Positions 1-6,815 of a stretch of 28,898 bases of DNA are shown one piece after another (the stretch's first letter is position 1; each line of letters starts with the position of its first letter). Below the pieces are notes generated by a model. It was not told where the DNA came from. It saw only the letters and a program-made list of their open reading frames with translations, and did not search any database. The stretch lies in assembly GCA_003561815.1 (NCBI GenBank), contig PWVP01000055.1:1-28898 (forward strand), in the 5' to 3' direction. The DNA comes from Campylobacterota bacterium (GTDB lineage: Bacteria; Campylobacterota; Campylobacteria; Campylobacterales; SZUA-545). The position numbers and the translations under genes are program-made.

Positions 1-1
1 T

Positions 2-37
2 ATTAGAGGCGCGGGCGGATTGTTGGCGGGGGCATGA
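2..37 (+). CDS. Possible C-terminal end of an upstream gene, cut by window start
   Basis: The frame that begins at base 2 is open to a TGA at 35-37, which overlaps the cheR ATG in an ATGA tetranucleotide. That arrangement is usual for translationally coupled neighbours and recurs in this window. Only about eleven residues (Gly/Ala/Leu-rich) are visible, so no family can be assigned. It could equally be non-coding leader. Confidence 0.25.
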   Translation: MRGAGGLLAGA

Positions 38-861
38 ACGAAATTAAGATCACCCAAAAAGAGTTTGAGCTCTTTCGGGACTACATCTACAATGAAGTGG
101 GCATCGCGCTCGCACCGCACAAGATCACGCTGGTGCAAGGCCGCCTCTCTAAGCGGCTGCGGCAGCTAGGGCTCAAGAGCTTTCGTGAGTACTACGACCA
201 CATGCTCCACGATCGCACCGGCGAGGAGCTTTTTCAGCTTATCAACGCCATCTCCACCAATGTCACCACCTTCTTTCGTGAGAGCAGCCAGTGGGAGTTT
301 TTAGAGGAGAACCTGCCCGCCCTTTTGGCGCGCAAAAAAGAGAAGCGGCTACGGATCTGGTCAGCCGCCTGCTCCAGCGGTGAGGAGCCCTACTCTATCA
401 TGATGTTTCTGCGCGATCATCTGCGCGACTTTAGCCAGTGGGACATCAGGCTGCTCGCCACCGACATCTCTAAAAAGGTGCTCAAAAAGGCGATCGAGGG
501 GGTGTATGAGGAGAAGGATGTGGCCAACATGCCCAAAACCTTTCTGAGCAACCACTTCCAGCCGATCGAGGAGGCTGGACGCAAACGCTACGCCATCAAG
601 CCCGAACTCAAGCGCGCCGTACTCTTTCGGATGTTCAATCTGGTCAACGATCCGTTTACGATCTTTAAAAACCGGTTTGATATTATATTCTGTCGTAATG
701 TGATGATATACTTTGACAGCGAGACGCAGCGGGAGCTGGTGGGTAACTTCCACTCGGTTCTGGCCGATGGTGGCTGGCTCTTTGTGGGCCACTCCGAGTC
801 GCTCACACGGAATAAAGAGCAGTTTAAGCTCATTCGCCCCTCAATCTATCAGAAGATCTAA
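34..861 (+). CDS. cheR: Chemotaxis protein methyltransferase CheR
   Basis: CheR transfers methyl groups from S-adenosylmethionine to glutamates of chemoreceptors and acts with CheB in adaptation. The 275-residue length is normal. The N-terminal helical domain covers about residues 5-75, followed by the conserved TTFFRE segment (78-83). The SAM-binding motif WSAACSSGEEPYS is at 109-121, ATDIS at 142-146, and the late methyltransferase motif FCRNVMIYFD at 219-228. There is no C-terminal extension or TPR domain. The ATG at 34 overlaps a TGA in an upstream open frame. The gene is followed after 12 bases by the kinase-like gene, with AAGGAG at 861-866 serving that gene. It is the first visible gene of a cheR-kinase-cheD-cheB run. 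Confidence 0.95.
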   Translation: MNEIKITQKEFELFRDYIYNEVGIALAPHKITLVQGRLSKRLRQLGLKSFREYYDHMLHDRTGEELFQLINAISTNVTTFFRESSQWEFLEENLPALLARKKEKRLRIWSAACSSGEEPYSIMMFLRDHLRDFSQWDIRLLATDISKKVLKKAIEGVYEEKDVANMPKTFLSNHFQPIEEAGRKRYAIKPELKRAVLFRMFNLVNDPFTIFKNRFDIIFCRNVMIYFDSETQRELVGNFHSVLADGGWLFVGHSESLTRNKEQFKLIRPSIYQKI

Positions 862-873
862 AGGAGACCGGTT

Positions 874-1770
874 ATGCCATCCAATATAGAACAACTCTCC
901 GATCAGGAGCTGCTAGGCGAGATCTCGCGCCGCTTTGAAGAGAAGGCCGCCTCCATTAAAGAGATGGAGTTTATGACCAAAAAGCTTCTGGAGCTCAATG
1001 AGCGCACCAAGCAGACCGAGTCGATCAAGAGCCAGTTTCTCTCGCTGATTAAGAACGAGTTTAACAACCCCATCTCCTCTCTGCTAAACCTGGCCAATAT
1101 GCTAACGGCCAAAAAGCATCCCGATAAGTTTGATCAGATGTCCTCCATGATGCACATGGAGCTGCTCAGGCTCGACTTTCAGCTAAAAAACATCTTCTCG
1201 GCCACCGAGATCGAGGCGGGCGAGATCGGCAATGACTTTAGCACCATCAACTTCAAAAGCGTCTACGAGGATGTGCTGGCGAGCTTTAAGTATCTCATCA
1301 CAGAGAAGAACCTCACCGTGGTGCTCGATCGCTGCGAGGATGAGGGGTTTGTCAGCGATGCGCACAAGATCTATATGATCTTGCTCAACCTGGTCTCCAA
1401 CGCCTGTGAGTTCTCCTACCCTGATGCCAAAGTGGGTGTCAGTCTCAAGCAGATCGACGGCGGTTACCGCATCAGCGTGGAGGATACCGGCGAGGGGGTC
1501 GATGTCAAGTACACCAACGAGATCTACAACCGCTTTACCAAGTTCAGCAGCGGCAAAACCCGCGCCCATGCCGGGCTGGGGCTGGGGCTGAGTGTCGCCC
1601 GCGGTCTGGCCGAGGCGCTTGATGGGCAGATCTTTATGGAGAGTCAGGAGGGGTATACCCTCTTTTGTGTCGATCTGCCCAAGGTGGATGCCGAGGCGGC
1701 AGGGGCGAGTGACGGGGGTAATGAGTTCCTGTTTGATGACTTTGGCGCCGATGATGCCGTAGAGCTGTAG
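874..1770 (+). CDS. Histidine-kinase-like ATPase lacking the phosphoacceptor His, in the cheRDB operon
   Basis: This 298-residue soluble protein has the shape of a HisKA-HATPase histidine kinase. A charged helix fills residues 10-55, followed by a dimerisation/H-box-like segment FLSLIKNEFNNPISSL at 55-70. The ATPase domain has an N box NLVSNACEF (172-180, Asn176), a G1 box DTGEG (204-208) and a G2 box GLGLGLS (234-240). In the usual H box F-L-x-x-x-S-H-E-L-R-T-P the His aligns with Asn61 here (codon 1054-1056), so the normal phosphorylation site is absent while the ATP-binding motifs look intact. No membrane segment or sensor domain is seen. It lies 12 bases after cheR and 7 bases before cheD. 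It may be a pseudokinase or regulatory ATPase in adaptation, but function is inferred from position only. The tail (271-298) is acidic and low in complexity. Confidence 0.8.
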   Translation: MPSNIEQLSDQELLGEISRRFEEKAASIKEMEFMTKKLLELNERTKQTESIKSQFLSLIKNEFNNPISSLLNLANMLTAKKHPDKFDQMSSMMHMELLRLDFQLKNIFSATEIEAGEIGNDFSTINFKSVYEDVLASFKYLITEKNLTVVLDRCEDEGFVSDAHKIYMILLNLVSNACEFSYPDAKVGVSLKQIDGGYRISVEDTGEGVDVKYTNEIYNRFTKFSSGKTRAHAGLGLGLSVARGLAEALDGQIFMESQEGYTLFCVDLPKVDAEAAGASDGGNEFLFDDFGADDAVEL

Positions 1771-1777
1771 GTGGGGA

Positions 1778-2245
1778 ATGTACACACGGAAGTTTATTCA
1801 TGTGGGGGAGATCTTCGTCGGTGCTAAACCGACCGAGATTGTAACGGTACTGGGATCCTGCGTGGCGGTCTGTCTCTATGATCGCACCGAGCAGGTGGGG
1901 GCCATGAATCACTACCTTCTTCCGCTCTGGAACGGAAACGGGCTTCAGAGCCCGAAGTTTGGCAACATCTCTATCCCGAAGATGATCGAGAACATGGTCA
2001 ATATCGGCTGCAACACCCACAATATCGAAGCCAAACTCTTCGGGGGGGCCAATATCAACCAGACCAACATCGAGAACATGATGATCGGCAAAAAGAACAT
2101 CATCATCGCCAAAGAGATCCTTAAAGAGCACCGCATCAAGATTATCGCCGAGGATACCGGCGGCACTAAAGGGCGGCGCATCCTGATGCGAAGTGATAGC
2201 GGCAAAATCCTGCTGCGCTACACAGGAGAGATCAATGGCCATTAA
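1778..2245 (+). CDS. cheD: Chemoreceptor glutamine deamidase CheD
   Basis: CheD deamidates glutamines in chemoreceptors and, in other bacteria, interacts with CheC. At 155 residues it is the usual size. The catalytic motif LGSCVAVCLYD is at 25-35 with Cys28. The partner His is His45 in GAMNHYLLP (41-49), and a Thr shortly before the Cys (T23) fits the third catalytic residue. The C-terminal part has AEDTGGTKGRRI, a conserved CheD segment. A GGTGGGG sequence lies just before the ATG. The gene overlaps cheB by 11 bases, so the two are probably translated together. No CheC is seen in the window, so whether this CheD has a phosphatase partner cannot be told from here. Confidence 0.95.
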   Translation: MYTRKFIHVGEIFVGAKPTEIVTVLGSCVAVCLYDRTEQVGAMNHYLLPLWNGNGLQSPKFGNISIPKMIENMVNIGCNTHNIEAKLFGGANINQTNIENMMIGKKNIIIAKEILKEHRIKIIAEDTGGTKGRRILMRSDSGKILLRYTGEINGH

Positions 2246-3278
2246 AGTTCTAATCGTCGATGATAGCGCCACCGCACGGGCGGTGATCAAAGAGATTCTG
2301 ACCAAGGTGCCCGATATCGAGGTGGTCGGGGTCGCACCCGATGCCTATGTGGCGCGAGATAAGGTGGTGCAGCTGCGGCCGGATGTGATCTGTCTGGATG
2401 TGGAGATGCCGCGAATGGACGGGATCACCTTTCTACGCAAGCTGATGCAGCACATGCCCACGCCGGTGGTTATGGTCTCCTCGCTGACCCGCCAGGGCGC
2501 ACAGGTGACGCTGGATGCGCTCGCAGCGGGCGCGGTCGACTTCGTCACCAAGCCCCACTCCTATATCTATGACGGTGGCGCTGAGATTGAGAAGGAGCTT
2601 GTCGAGAAGGTGCGCACCGCCGCACGGGCCAACATATCTAAGCGCACCCCCATCACCAGCAGCGCCAAACCGGTCAGCTTTACTGCACTGGCTGAGACCA
2701 CCCAGAAGGTGATCGCCATCGGTGCCTCTACCGGCGGTACGGAGGCGCTTAAAGAGGTGCTCACCCGCATGCCCCAAAACTGCCCCGGCATCGTCATCGT
2801 GCAGCATATGCCCGCTAGCTTTACCGGACCCTTCGCCGCGCGGCTGGACACCCTCTGTAGCATCGATGTCAAAGAGGCCAAAAGCGGCGATAGTGTCAGT
2901 ATCGGTCAGGCGCTTATCGCACCGGGCGACTGCCATATGGTGCTGCGCCGCAGCGGTGCGCGCTACTATGTGGAGACCGGCGGAGGCGAGAAGGTCTCCG
3001 GCCACAAGCCCAGCGTCGATGTGCTCTTTAACTCTGTGGCCAAAAACGCCGGCGCCAACGCCGTCGGGGCCATCCTGACCGGCATGGGGGCCGATGGCGC
3101 CAAGGGGCTTTTGCATATGCGCAACAACGGGGGGCGCACCATCGCCCAGGATGAGAAGAGCTGTGTGGTCTTCGGGATGCCCAAGGTGGCCATCGAGCTC
3201 GGAGGCGCTGAGCGGGTTGTGCCGCTAGAGCATATCCCCAGCACCGCCTTAAAATTTATCACCGAAATGACGCGCTAA
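2235..3278 (+). CDS. cheB: Chemotaxis response regulator and protein-glutamate methylesterase CheB
   Basis: CheB removes methyl groups from receptor glutamates and can also deamidate glutamines. It is activated by phosphorylation from CheA. The receiver domain covers about 1-120, with acidic pair Asp9-Asp10, phosphoacceptor Asp55 in CLDVEMPRMDG, and Lys106 in VTKPHS. A linker follows, then the methylesterase domain (about 155-347) with catalytic Ser165 in GASTGG, His191 in VQHMP and Asp287 in TGMGADG. The frame is open further upstream, but the ATG at 2235 is chosen. It gives the standard MAIKVLIVDD start and has AGGAGAG at 2224-2230, five to six bases before it. The 11-base overlap with cheD suggests coupling. 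Length 347 residues is typical. Confidence 0.96.
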   Translation: MAIKVLIVDDSATARAVIKEILTKVPDIEVVGVAPDAYVARDKVVQLRPDVICLDVEMPRMDGITFLRKLMQHMPTPVVMVSSLTRQGAQVTLDALAAGAVDFVTKPHSYIYDGGAEIEKELVEKVRTAARANISKRTPITSSAKPVSFTALAETTQKVIAIGASTGGTEALKEVLTRMPQNCPGIVIVQHMPASFTGPFAARLDTLCSIDVKEAKSGDSVSIGQALIAPGDCHMVLRRSGARYYVETGGGEKVSGHKPSVDVLFNSVAKNAGANAVGAILTGMGADGAKGLLHMRNNGGRTIAQDEKSCVVFGMPKVAIELGGAERVVPLEHIPSTALKFITEMTR

Positions 3279-3283
3279 ATTAA

Positions 3284-3312
3284 TTCATCCATAAGCATCC
3301 AGCCGCTATAAT
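3284..3312 (+). promoter_or_regulatory. Sigma70-type promoter for the tRNA gene
   Basis: A perfect TATAAT is at 3307-3312. A weak -35 candidate, TTCATC, lies at 3284-3289 with a 17-base spacer. The -10 box ends 13 bases before the tRNA 5' end, so transcription would start about 6-7 bases upstream of the mature tRNA. It lies in the 47-base gap after cheB. Confidence 0.7.
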
Positions 3313-3325
3313 TCTGCTTCCTTTT

Positions 3326-3402
3326 GGCAGGGTAGCTCAGTTGGTAAGAGCGCAGGATTCATAACCCTGAGGTCGGGAGTTCGAGTCTCCCCTCTGCTAC
3401 CA
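3326..3402 (+). tRNA. tRNA-Met (CAU anticodon), probably elongator type
   Basis: A full cloverleaf can be folded. The acceptor stem is 3326-3332 with 3392-3398, the D stem GCTC/GAGC is at 3335-3338 and 3348-3351, and the anticodon CAT is at 3360-3362 in a seven-base loop. The variable loop has five bases (3370-3374). The T stem is GGGAG/CTCCC (3375-3379, 3387-3391), and the CCA end is encoded. The initiator hallmark of three G-C pairs next to the anticodon loop is missing because the last pair would be A3357-C3365. The first acceptor pair is G-U. Elongator Met fits best; a lysidine-type tRNA-Ile with CAU cannot be excluded by eye. No terminator follows: the HD-GYP stop codon begins two bases after the CCA. 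Confidence 0.92.
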
Positions 3403-3403
3403 T

Positions 3404-3745
3404 CTAACGAAGCCTCTCTCGAATCGCACAAAACTCTTCAAAGTTATCTAAAAAGTAGTCGGTTAATTCTGGATCAAAATGGCGTCCGCGCTCTTTTTCA
3501 AATAGCGCGCGAATCTCATCGGTCGGCCAGGCGCTCTTGTACACCCGATCGAAGCTGAGCGCATCAAACACATCCGCAATCGCCACAATACGGCCATAGA
3601 TATGTATCTCCTCGCCCGCGAGCCCTCTGGGGTAGCCCGTGCCATCATACCGCTCGTGATGCTCCACGGCGACAGTAGCAGCGGCTCTGAGTATCGCACG
3701 CTCTGAGCCTTTGAGCATTTCATAGCCAAGAAAAGCGTGGCTATG
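3404..3745 (-). pseudogene. HD-GYP domain phosphodiesterase, C-terminal fragment (5' end missing)
   Basis: HD-GYP proteins hydrolyse cyclic di-GMP. Only the second half of the domain remains. HHERYDGTGYPRG (HHExxDGxGYP) and the metal-ligand region VAIADVFDAL are clear, and the family-like tail ends in FDPEL...AIRERLR. The first in-frame ATG is at 3718 and would give 104 residues. Homology continues upstream of it as HAFLGYEML to about 3740-3745, then stops, and the frame closes at a TGA (3764-3766). The N-terminal part with the His and HD metal ligands is absent, so enzymatic activity is very unlikely. Such domains are often fused to a receiver domain as response regulators, but no receiver is left here. 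The stop is tail to tail with the tRNA. The break falls in the inverted repeat at 3721-3745, next to an equally truncated Amt-kinase gene. Confidence 0.8.
3721..3745. repeat. 8-bp perfect inverted repeat at the junction of two truncated genes
   Basis: CATAGCCA at 3721-3728 and TGGCTATG at 3738-3745 are exact reverse complements separated by nine bases. Recognisable HD-GYP homology (minus strand) ends inside this hairpin, and recognisable ammonium-transporter homology (plus strand) begins inside it. Confidence 0.8.
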
Positions 3746-3828
3746 CGCTCGTCTCCATCGCCATCACAATCCTGATCTATCCCATCTTTGGCCACTGGGT
3801 ATGGCACGATGAGGGGTGGCTTGCACAG

Positions 3829-5718
3829 ATGGGTTTTTATGACTTTGCTGGTAGCACCGTTGTGCACCTGATTGGTGGGGCGGTAGGACTGGTTGGGACC
3901 ATTATGCTAGGCGCGCGGCACGGCCGGTTTGATGCGCGCGGTCAGGCGATCGAGATTCCTAACTTCAACCTCACGCTGGTCACCCTTGGGGTATTTCTGC
4001 TCTGGTTTGGATGGTTTGGCTTTAATGGCGGCAGCGTGTTGGCGGCCGATGGAACAGTGGCCGTGGTGATCCTAAACACCATTTTGGGTGCTGCTGCAGG
4101 TGGTGTGGGCGCATTTTTAATCTCCATCTGGCAGACCCGACTCATCTCGGTTGGTCGCACGCTCAACGGGGTACTTGGCGGACTGGTGGCCATTACGGCC
4201 AGTGCAGATTTAATCACCCCTGGCGCAGCCATCTTGCTGGGGCTGGGCGGTGGCGCAGTGGTCTATTTTGGCGAACTGCTGCTGCTGCGCTTTAGGGTGG
4301 ATGATCCGGTGGGCGCCGTCTCGGTTCACGGCATGAGTGGGGCGTTTGGCACCATCTTTTATGTCCTCCTCGTCCCTGCCGAACTTCTTCCCACGGGAGC
4401 CACCCTTTCGCAGCTGGGCGTTCAGATCGCTGGTGTGATCTCGGCCATCCTATGGGCTACACTACTGGCTATTGTTGTGTTTGGGCTTATTAAGCGCTTT
4501 GGCACTCTTCGCGTACCCTTGGAGCATGAGATCCTGGGGCTGAATGTCGCCGAACATGGTGTGCGCATGACATGGGTGGACACCATCAACACGATCGAGA
4601 AAATCGTCGATCAGGGAAACTACTCGCAGCGTGTGGAGGCCGAACAGGGTACAGAGGCTGGGGATGTGGCCGCCTCTTTCAATACGCTCCTAGACGATCT
4701 CGAGTCTAAGATCGGCGTGCTCAACCGTATCAGCCAGGGGGATTTGAGTGTGGCACCCCCGCAGCCTAAGAGCGATCACGATCTTCTCAGCATAAGCATC
4801 GACCAGATGGTGCACAACCTGCGCAATCTGATCGGATCGGTAGAGGAGAAGAACCGCCAACTCAAAACCCTCAACGAAAGTCTGGAGCAGCGGGTGAGTC
4901 TGCGTACCGAAGAGCTGGCGGAAAAAAACCGAGCGCTCGAAGATCTGCTCGAGCAGGTCCAGGCCACCCAAAATCAACTGATCGAGTCTGAAAAGATGGC
5001 GGCGCTAGGAAGCTTGGTAGCAGGGGTCTCCCACGAAATCAATACACCGGTCGGAGTGGCCGTCACAGCCTCTAGCCACCTCGATCAAAAACTTCACGAG
5101 TTGATTGCGCGCTATGAAGCCAGCACGATGAAGAAGTCCGATCTTGAGAAATTTATCTCTACCGCTAAAGAGAGTTGCCAGATTCTGCAAACCAACCTCG
5201 CCCGAGCGGCGGAGCTGATACAGAGCTTTAAGCGGGTGGCGGTCGATCAGAGCGTAGACCAGGTACAAGAGATTCCTGTTCGACGCTACATAGAGGAGAC
5301 ACTCCTGAGCCTCAGGCCACAGTTTAAAAGCCGACCGATCGAGGTGGCACTTGAGTGCCCGCAAGACCTAAGCCTCACCGTTCAGACCGGGCCATTCTCG
5401 CAGGTGCTCACCAATTTGATCATCAACGCTCTGACGCACGCTTTTGATGAGACCGATCGTGGCCAGATCGCCATCAAAGTCACCCCGAAAGACAGCCAGA
5501 TCGAGATGAGCTTTAGCGATACAGGCAAAGGGATTACCCAAGAGCACCTTGGTCGTATCTTTGAGCCATTTTTTACCACCAAGCGGGGCCAAGGGGGAAC
5601 CGGCCTAGGATTGCACATTCTCTACAACATTATCACCGCCCAGCTCAACGGAACCATTGAGGTAGAGAGTCGCGTCGGCCAAGGCACAACCTTCCTGATT
5701 ACCCTGCCTAGAGCCTAA
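3829..5718 (+). CDS. Ammonium transporter-histidine kinase fusion, N-terminally truncated
   Basis: From the first ATG this encodes 629 residues. Residues 1-225 are the second half of an Amt/Mep/Rh ammonium channel with several membrane helices. Both pore histidines are kept: His13 in DFAGSTVVH and His167 in VSVHGMSG. Next come a HAMP-like stretch (about 245-335), a coiled coil (335-390), a HisKA H box VAGVSHEINTP with His402, and an ATPase domain with Asn533, DTGKG (564-568) and GGTGLGLH (589-596). Amt-kinase fusions are known as ammonium sensors, for example in anammox bacteria. Amt homology extends upstream of the ATG in frame to about 3736 (HWVW, IYPIFG), then is lost; a stop lies at 3712-3714. 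Roughly the first 110-120 Amt residues are missing, so channel or sensing function is doubtful. The kinase half looks intact. No promoter or ribosome site is evident. Its stop overlaps that of the convergent nagZ. Confidence 0.85.
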   Translation: MGFYDFAGSTVVHLIGGAVGLVGTIMLGARHGRFDARGQAIEIPNFNLTLVTLGVFLLWFGWFGFNGGSVLAADGTVAVVILNTILGAAAGGVGAFLISIWQTRLISVGRTLNGVLGGLVAITASADLITPGAAILLGLGGGAVVYFGELLLLRFRVDDPVGAVSVHGMSGAFGTIFYVLLVPAELLPTGATLSQLGVQIAGVISAILWATLLAIVVFGLIKRFGTLRVPLEHEILGLNVAEHGVRMTWVDTINTIEKIVDQGNYSQRVEAEQGTEAGDVAASFNTLLDDLESKIGVLNRISQGDLSVAPPQPKSDHDLLSISIDQMVHNLRNLIGSVEEKNRQLKTLNESLEQRVSLRTEELAEKNRALEDLLEQVQATQNQLIESEKMAALGSLVAGVSHEINTPVGVAVTASSHLDQKLHELIARYEASTMKKSDLEKFISTAKESCQILQTNLARAAELIQSFKRVAVDQSVDQVQEIPVRRYIEETLLSLRPQFKSRPIEVALECPQDLSLTVQTGPFSQVLTNLIINALTHAFDETDRGQIAIKVTPKDSQIEMSFSDTGKGITQEHLGRIFEPFFTTKRGQGGTGLGLHILYNIITAQLNGTIEVESRVGQGTTFLITLPRA

Positions 5719-6815
5719 CGCGCAATGGCTTTGTCGCCACTCTTTAGCGCCTTAATCCGGCGGTAGCTCTCTTCGATCTGCTGCGGTTTAAGCCGTCCGG
5801 CAGCGATCGCCTCCTTTACGATGCGCTGCACCCTGTGCGGGATCTCCGGGTCGGGATCGAAGTAGTTGGAGAAGATGAGCAGATCGTTGCCCGCCTCGAT
5901 GGCGTGAAGCACCGTCTCCTCAAAGTCGAAATAGTTGGCGATCGCCCCCATCTGCAGATCGTCACTAATCACCACCCCCTCAAACCCCATGCTGCGCAGG
6001 CGGTCGATATGGCGCACAGAGAGGCTGGCTGGCAGAGTGTCGATGCGGCGATCGACCACATGGGCTATCATCACCGAATCGACCTGATTGCGTTTGAGCA
6101 GCTTGCGGTAGGGCTCTAGCTCTACGGCGCGAAAACTTTTCGTCACATCGGTCAGCCCCAGGTGGCTATCCTCCCCTGCACTCCCGTGGCCGGGAAAGTG
6201 CTTCAGGCTGCTCCTGACGCCGCAATCGCGGTGAGCCTCAATCGCGGCACCGGCGTACTCAACGACCGTCTCCAGATGATCGCCATAGCTGCGCCCCAGC
6301 GCCCCGATGGCCGGTGAGTCGGGGTTGAGGTTGAGATCGACAACCGGCGCGAAGTTAAAATCAAAACCAAACGCCCGCAGTTCACACGCCATCTGATAGT
6401 AGTGATCATACGCCTCCTGCGCACTTAGCGTGGCGGCCACCTCAGAGGCTGCCAGATAGTCACTAAAGCCCTTTGAGGCCCTTAGGCGCTGCACGCGGCC
6501 CCCCTCTTGATCAAGTGCCACCCAGAGTGCGCGCGCCTGGCCTGGCTGCCTCAAAGCCGCGACAAGCCTGCCGGTCTGATCGGGATTTTCGATATTGTAG
6601 CCATAGAGGATCACGCCCCCCACCAGCCCCGATTCGATCTGCTCGCGAAGCTGTAGCGGCCACGGCTCATCGGCCATCGTGCCGTGAAAACCCACCATCA
6701 CCATCTGACCGAGCATCTCCTCTAGTGAAACGGGTGCGCTTTTGTCCTCTTTGGCCGCGGCCAGAACCGAAAAGAGCAGCACCAAAGCCGCCAGAAAAAC
6801 GGCCAATCGTTGCAC
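5715..6815 (-). CDS. nagZ: Beta-N-acetylhexosaminidase, glycoside hydrolase family 3 (NagZ-like), with signal peptide
   Basis: GH3 hexosaminidases cleave terminal N-acetylglucosamine from peptidoglycan fragments or other glycans. Taking the GTG at 6815 gives 366 residues. The family motif KHFPGHG is at 205-211, the Asp-x-His acid/base pair is Asp216/His218 in GEDSHLG, and the nucleophile is Asp285 in VISDDLQMG. The N-terminus is a basic pair followed by a hydrophobic run and an Ala-rich end (AVFLAALVLLFSVLAAAKED). This looks like a Sec signal peptide and has no lipobox Cys, so the enzyme is probably periplasmic, unlike classical cytoplasmic NagZ. The GTG overlaps the cysS TAG by one base (TAGTG). 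A GTG at 6830 is an alternative start but puts five extra residues before the signal. It is the last gene of the murJ-cysS-nagZ run. Confidence 0.88.
   Translation of the reverse strand: MQRLAVFLAALVLLFSVLAAAKEDKSAPVSLEEMLGQMVMVGFHGTMADEPWPLQLREQIESGLVGGVILYGYNIENPDQTGRLVAALRQPGQARALWVALDQEGGRVQRLRASKGFSDYLAASEVAATLSAQEAYDHYYQMACELRAFGFDFNFAPVVDLNLNPDSPAIGALGRSYGDHLETVVEYAGAAIEAHRDCGVRSSLKHFPGHGSAGEDSHLGLTDVTKSFRAVELEPYRKLLKRNQVDSVMIAHVVDRRIDTLPASLSVRHIDRLRSMGFEGVVISDDLQMGAIANYFDFEETVLHAIEAGNDLLIFSNYFDPDPEIPHRVQRIVKEAIAAGRLKPQQIEESYRRIKALKSGDKAIAR

Noticed and set aside
2433..3116. Minus-strand open frame opposite cheB
   Set aside because: It lies entirely within cheB and has no motif. The cheB catalytic residues are all on the other strand.
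1..3278. Lower density of CGATCG in the cheR-cheB region as a sign of recent transfer
   Set aside because: Only about four sites are seen against roughly three per kb elsewhere, but the stretch is short, conserved protein motifs limit the codons, and no other foreign signature or mobile gene is present.
3326..5718. Genomic island inserted at the tRNA 3' end
   Set aside because: No integrase, no repeated tRNA 3' segment downstream, and word usage resembles the host. Adjacency to the tRNA alone is not enough.
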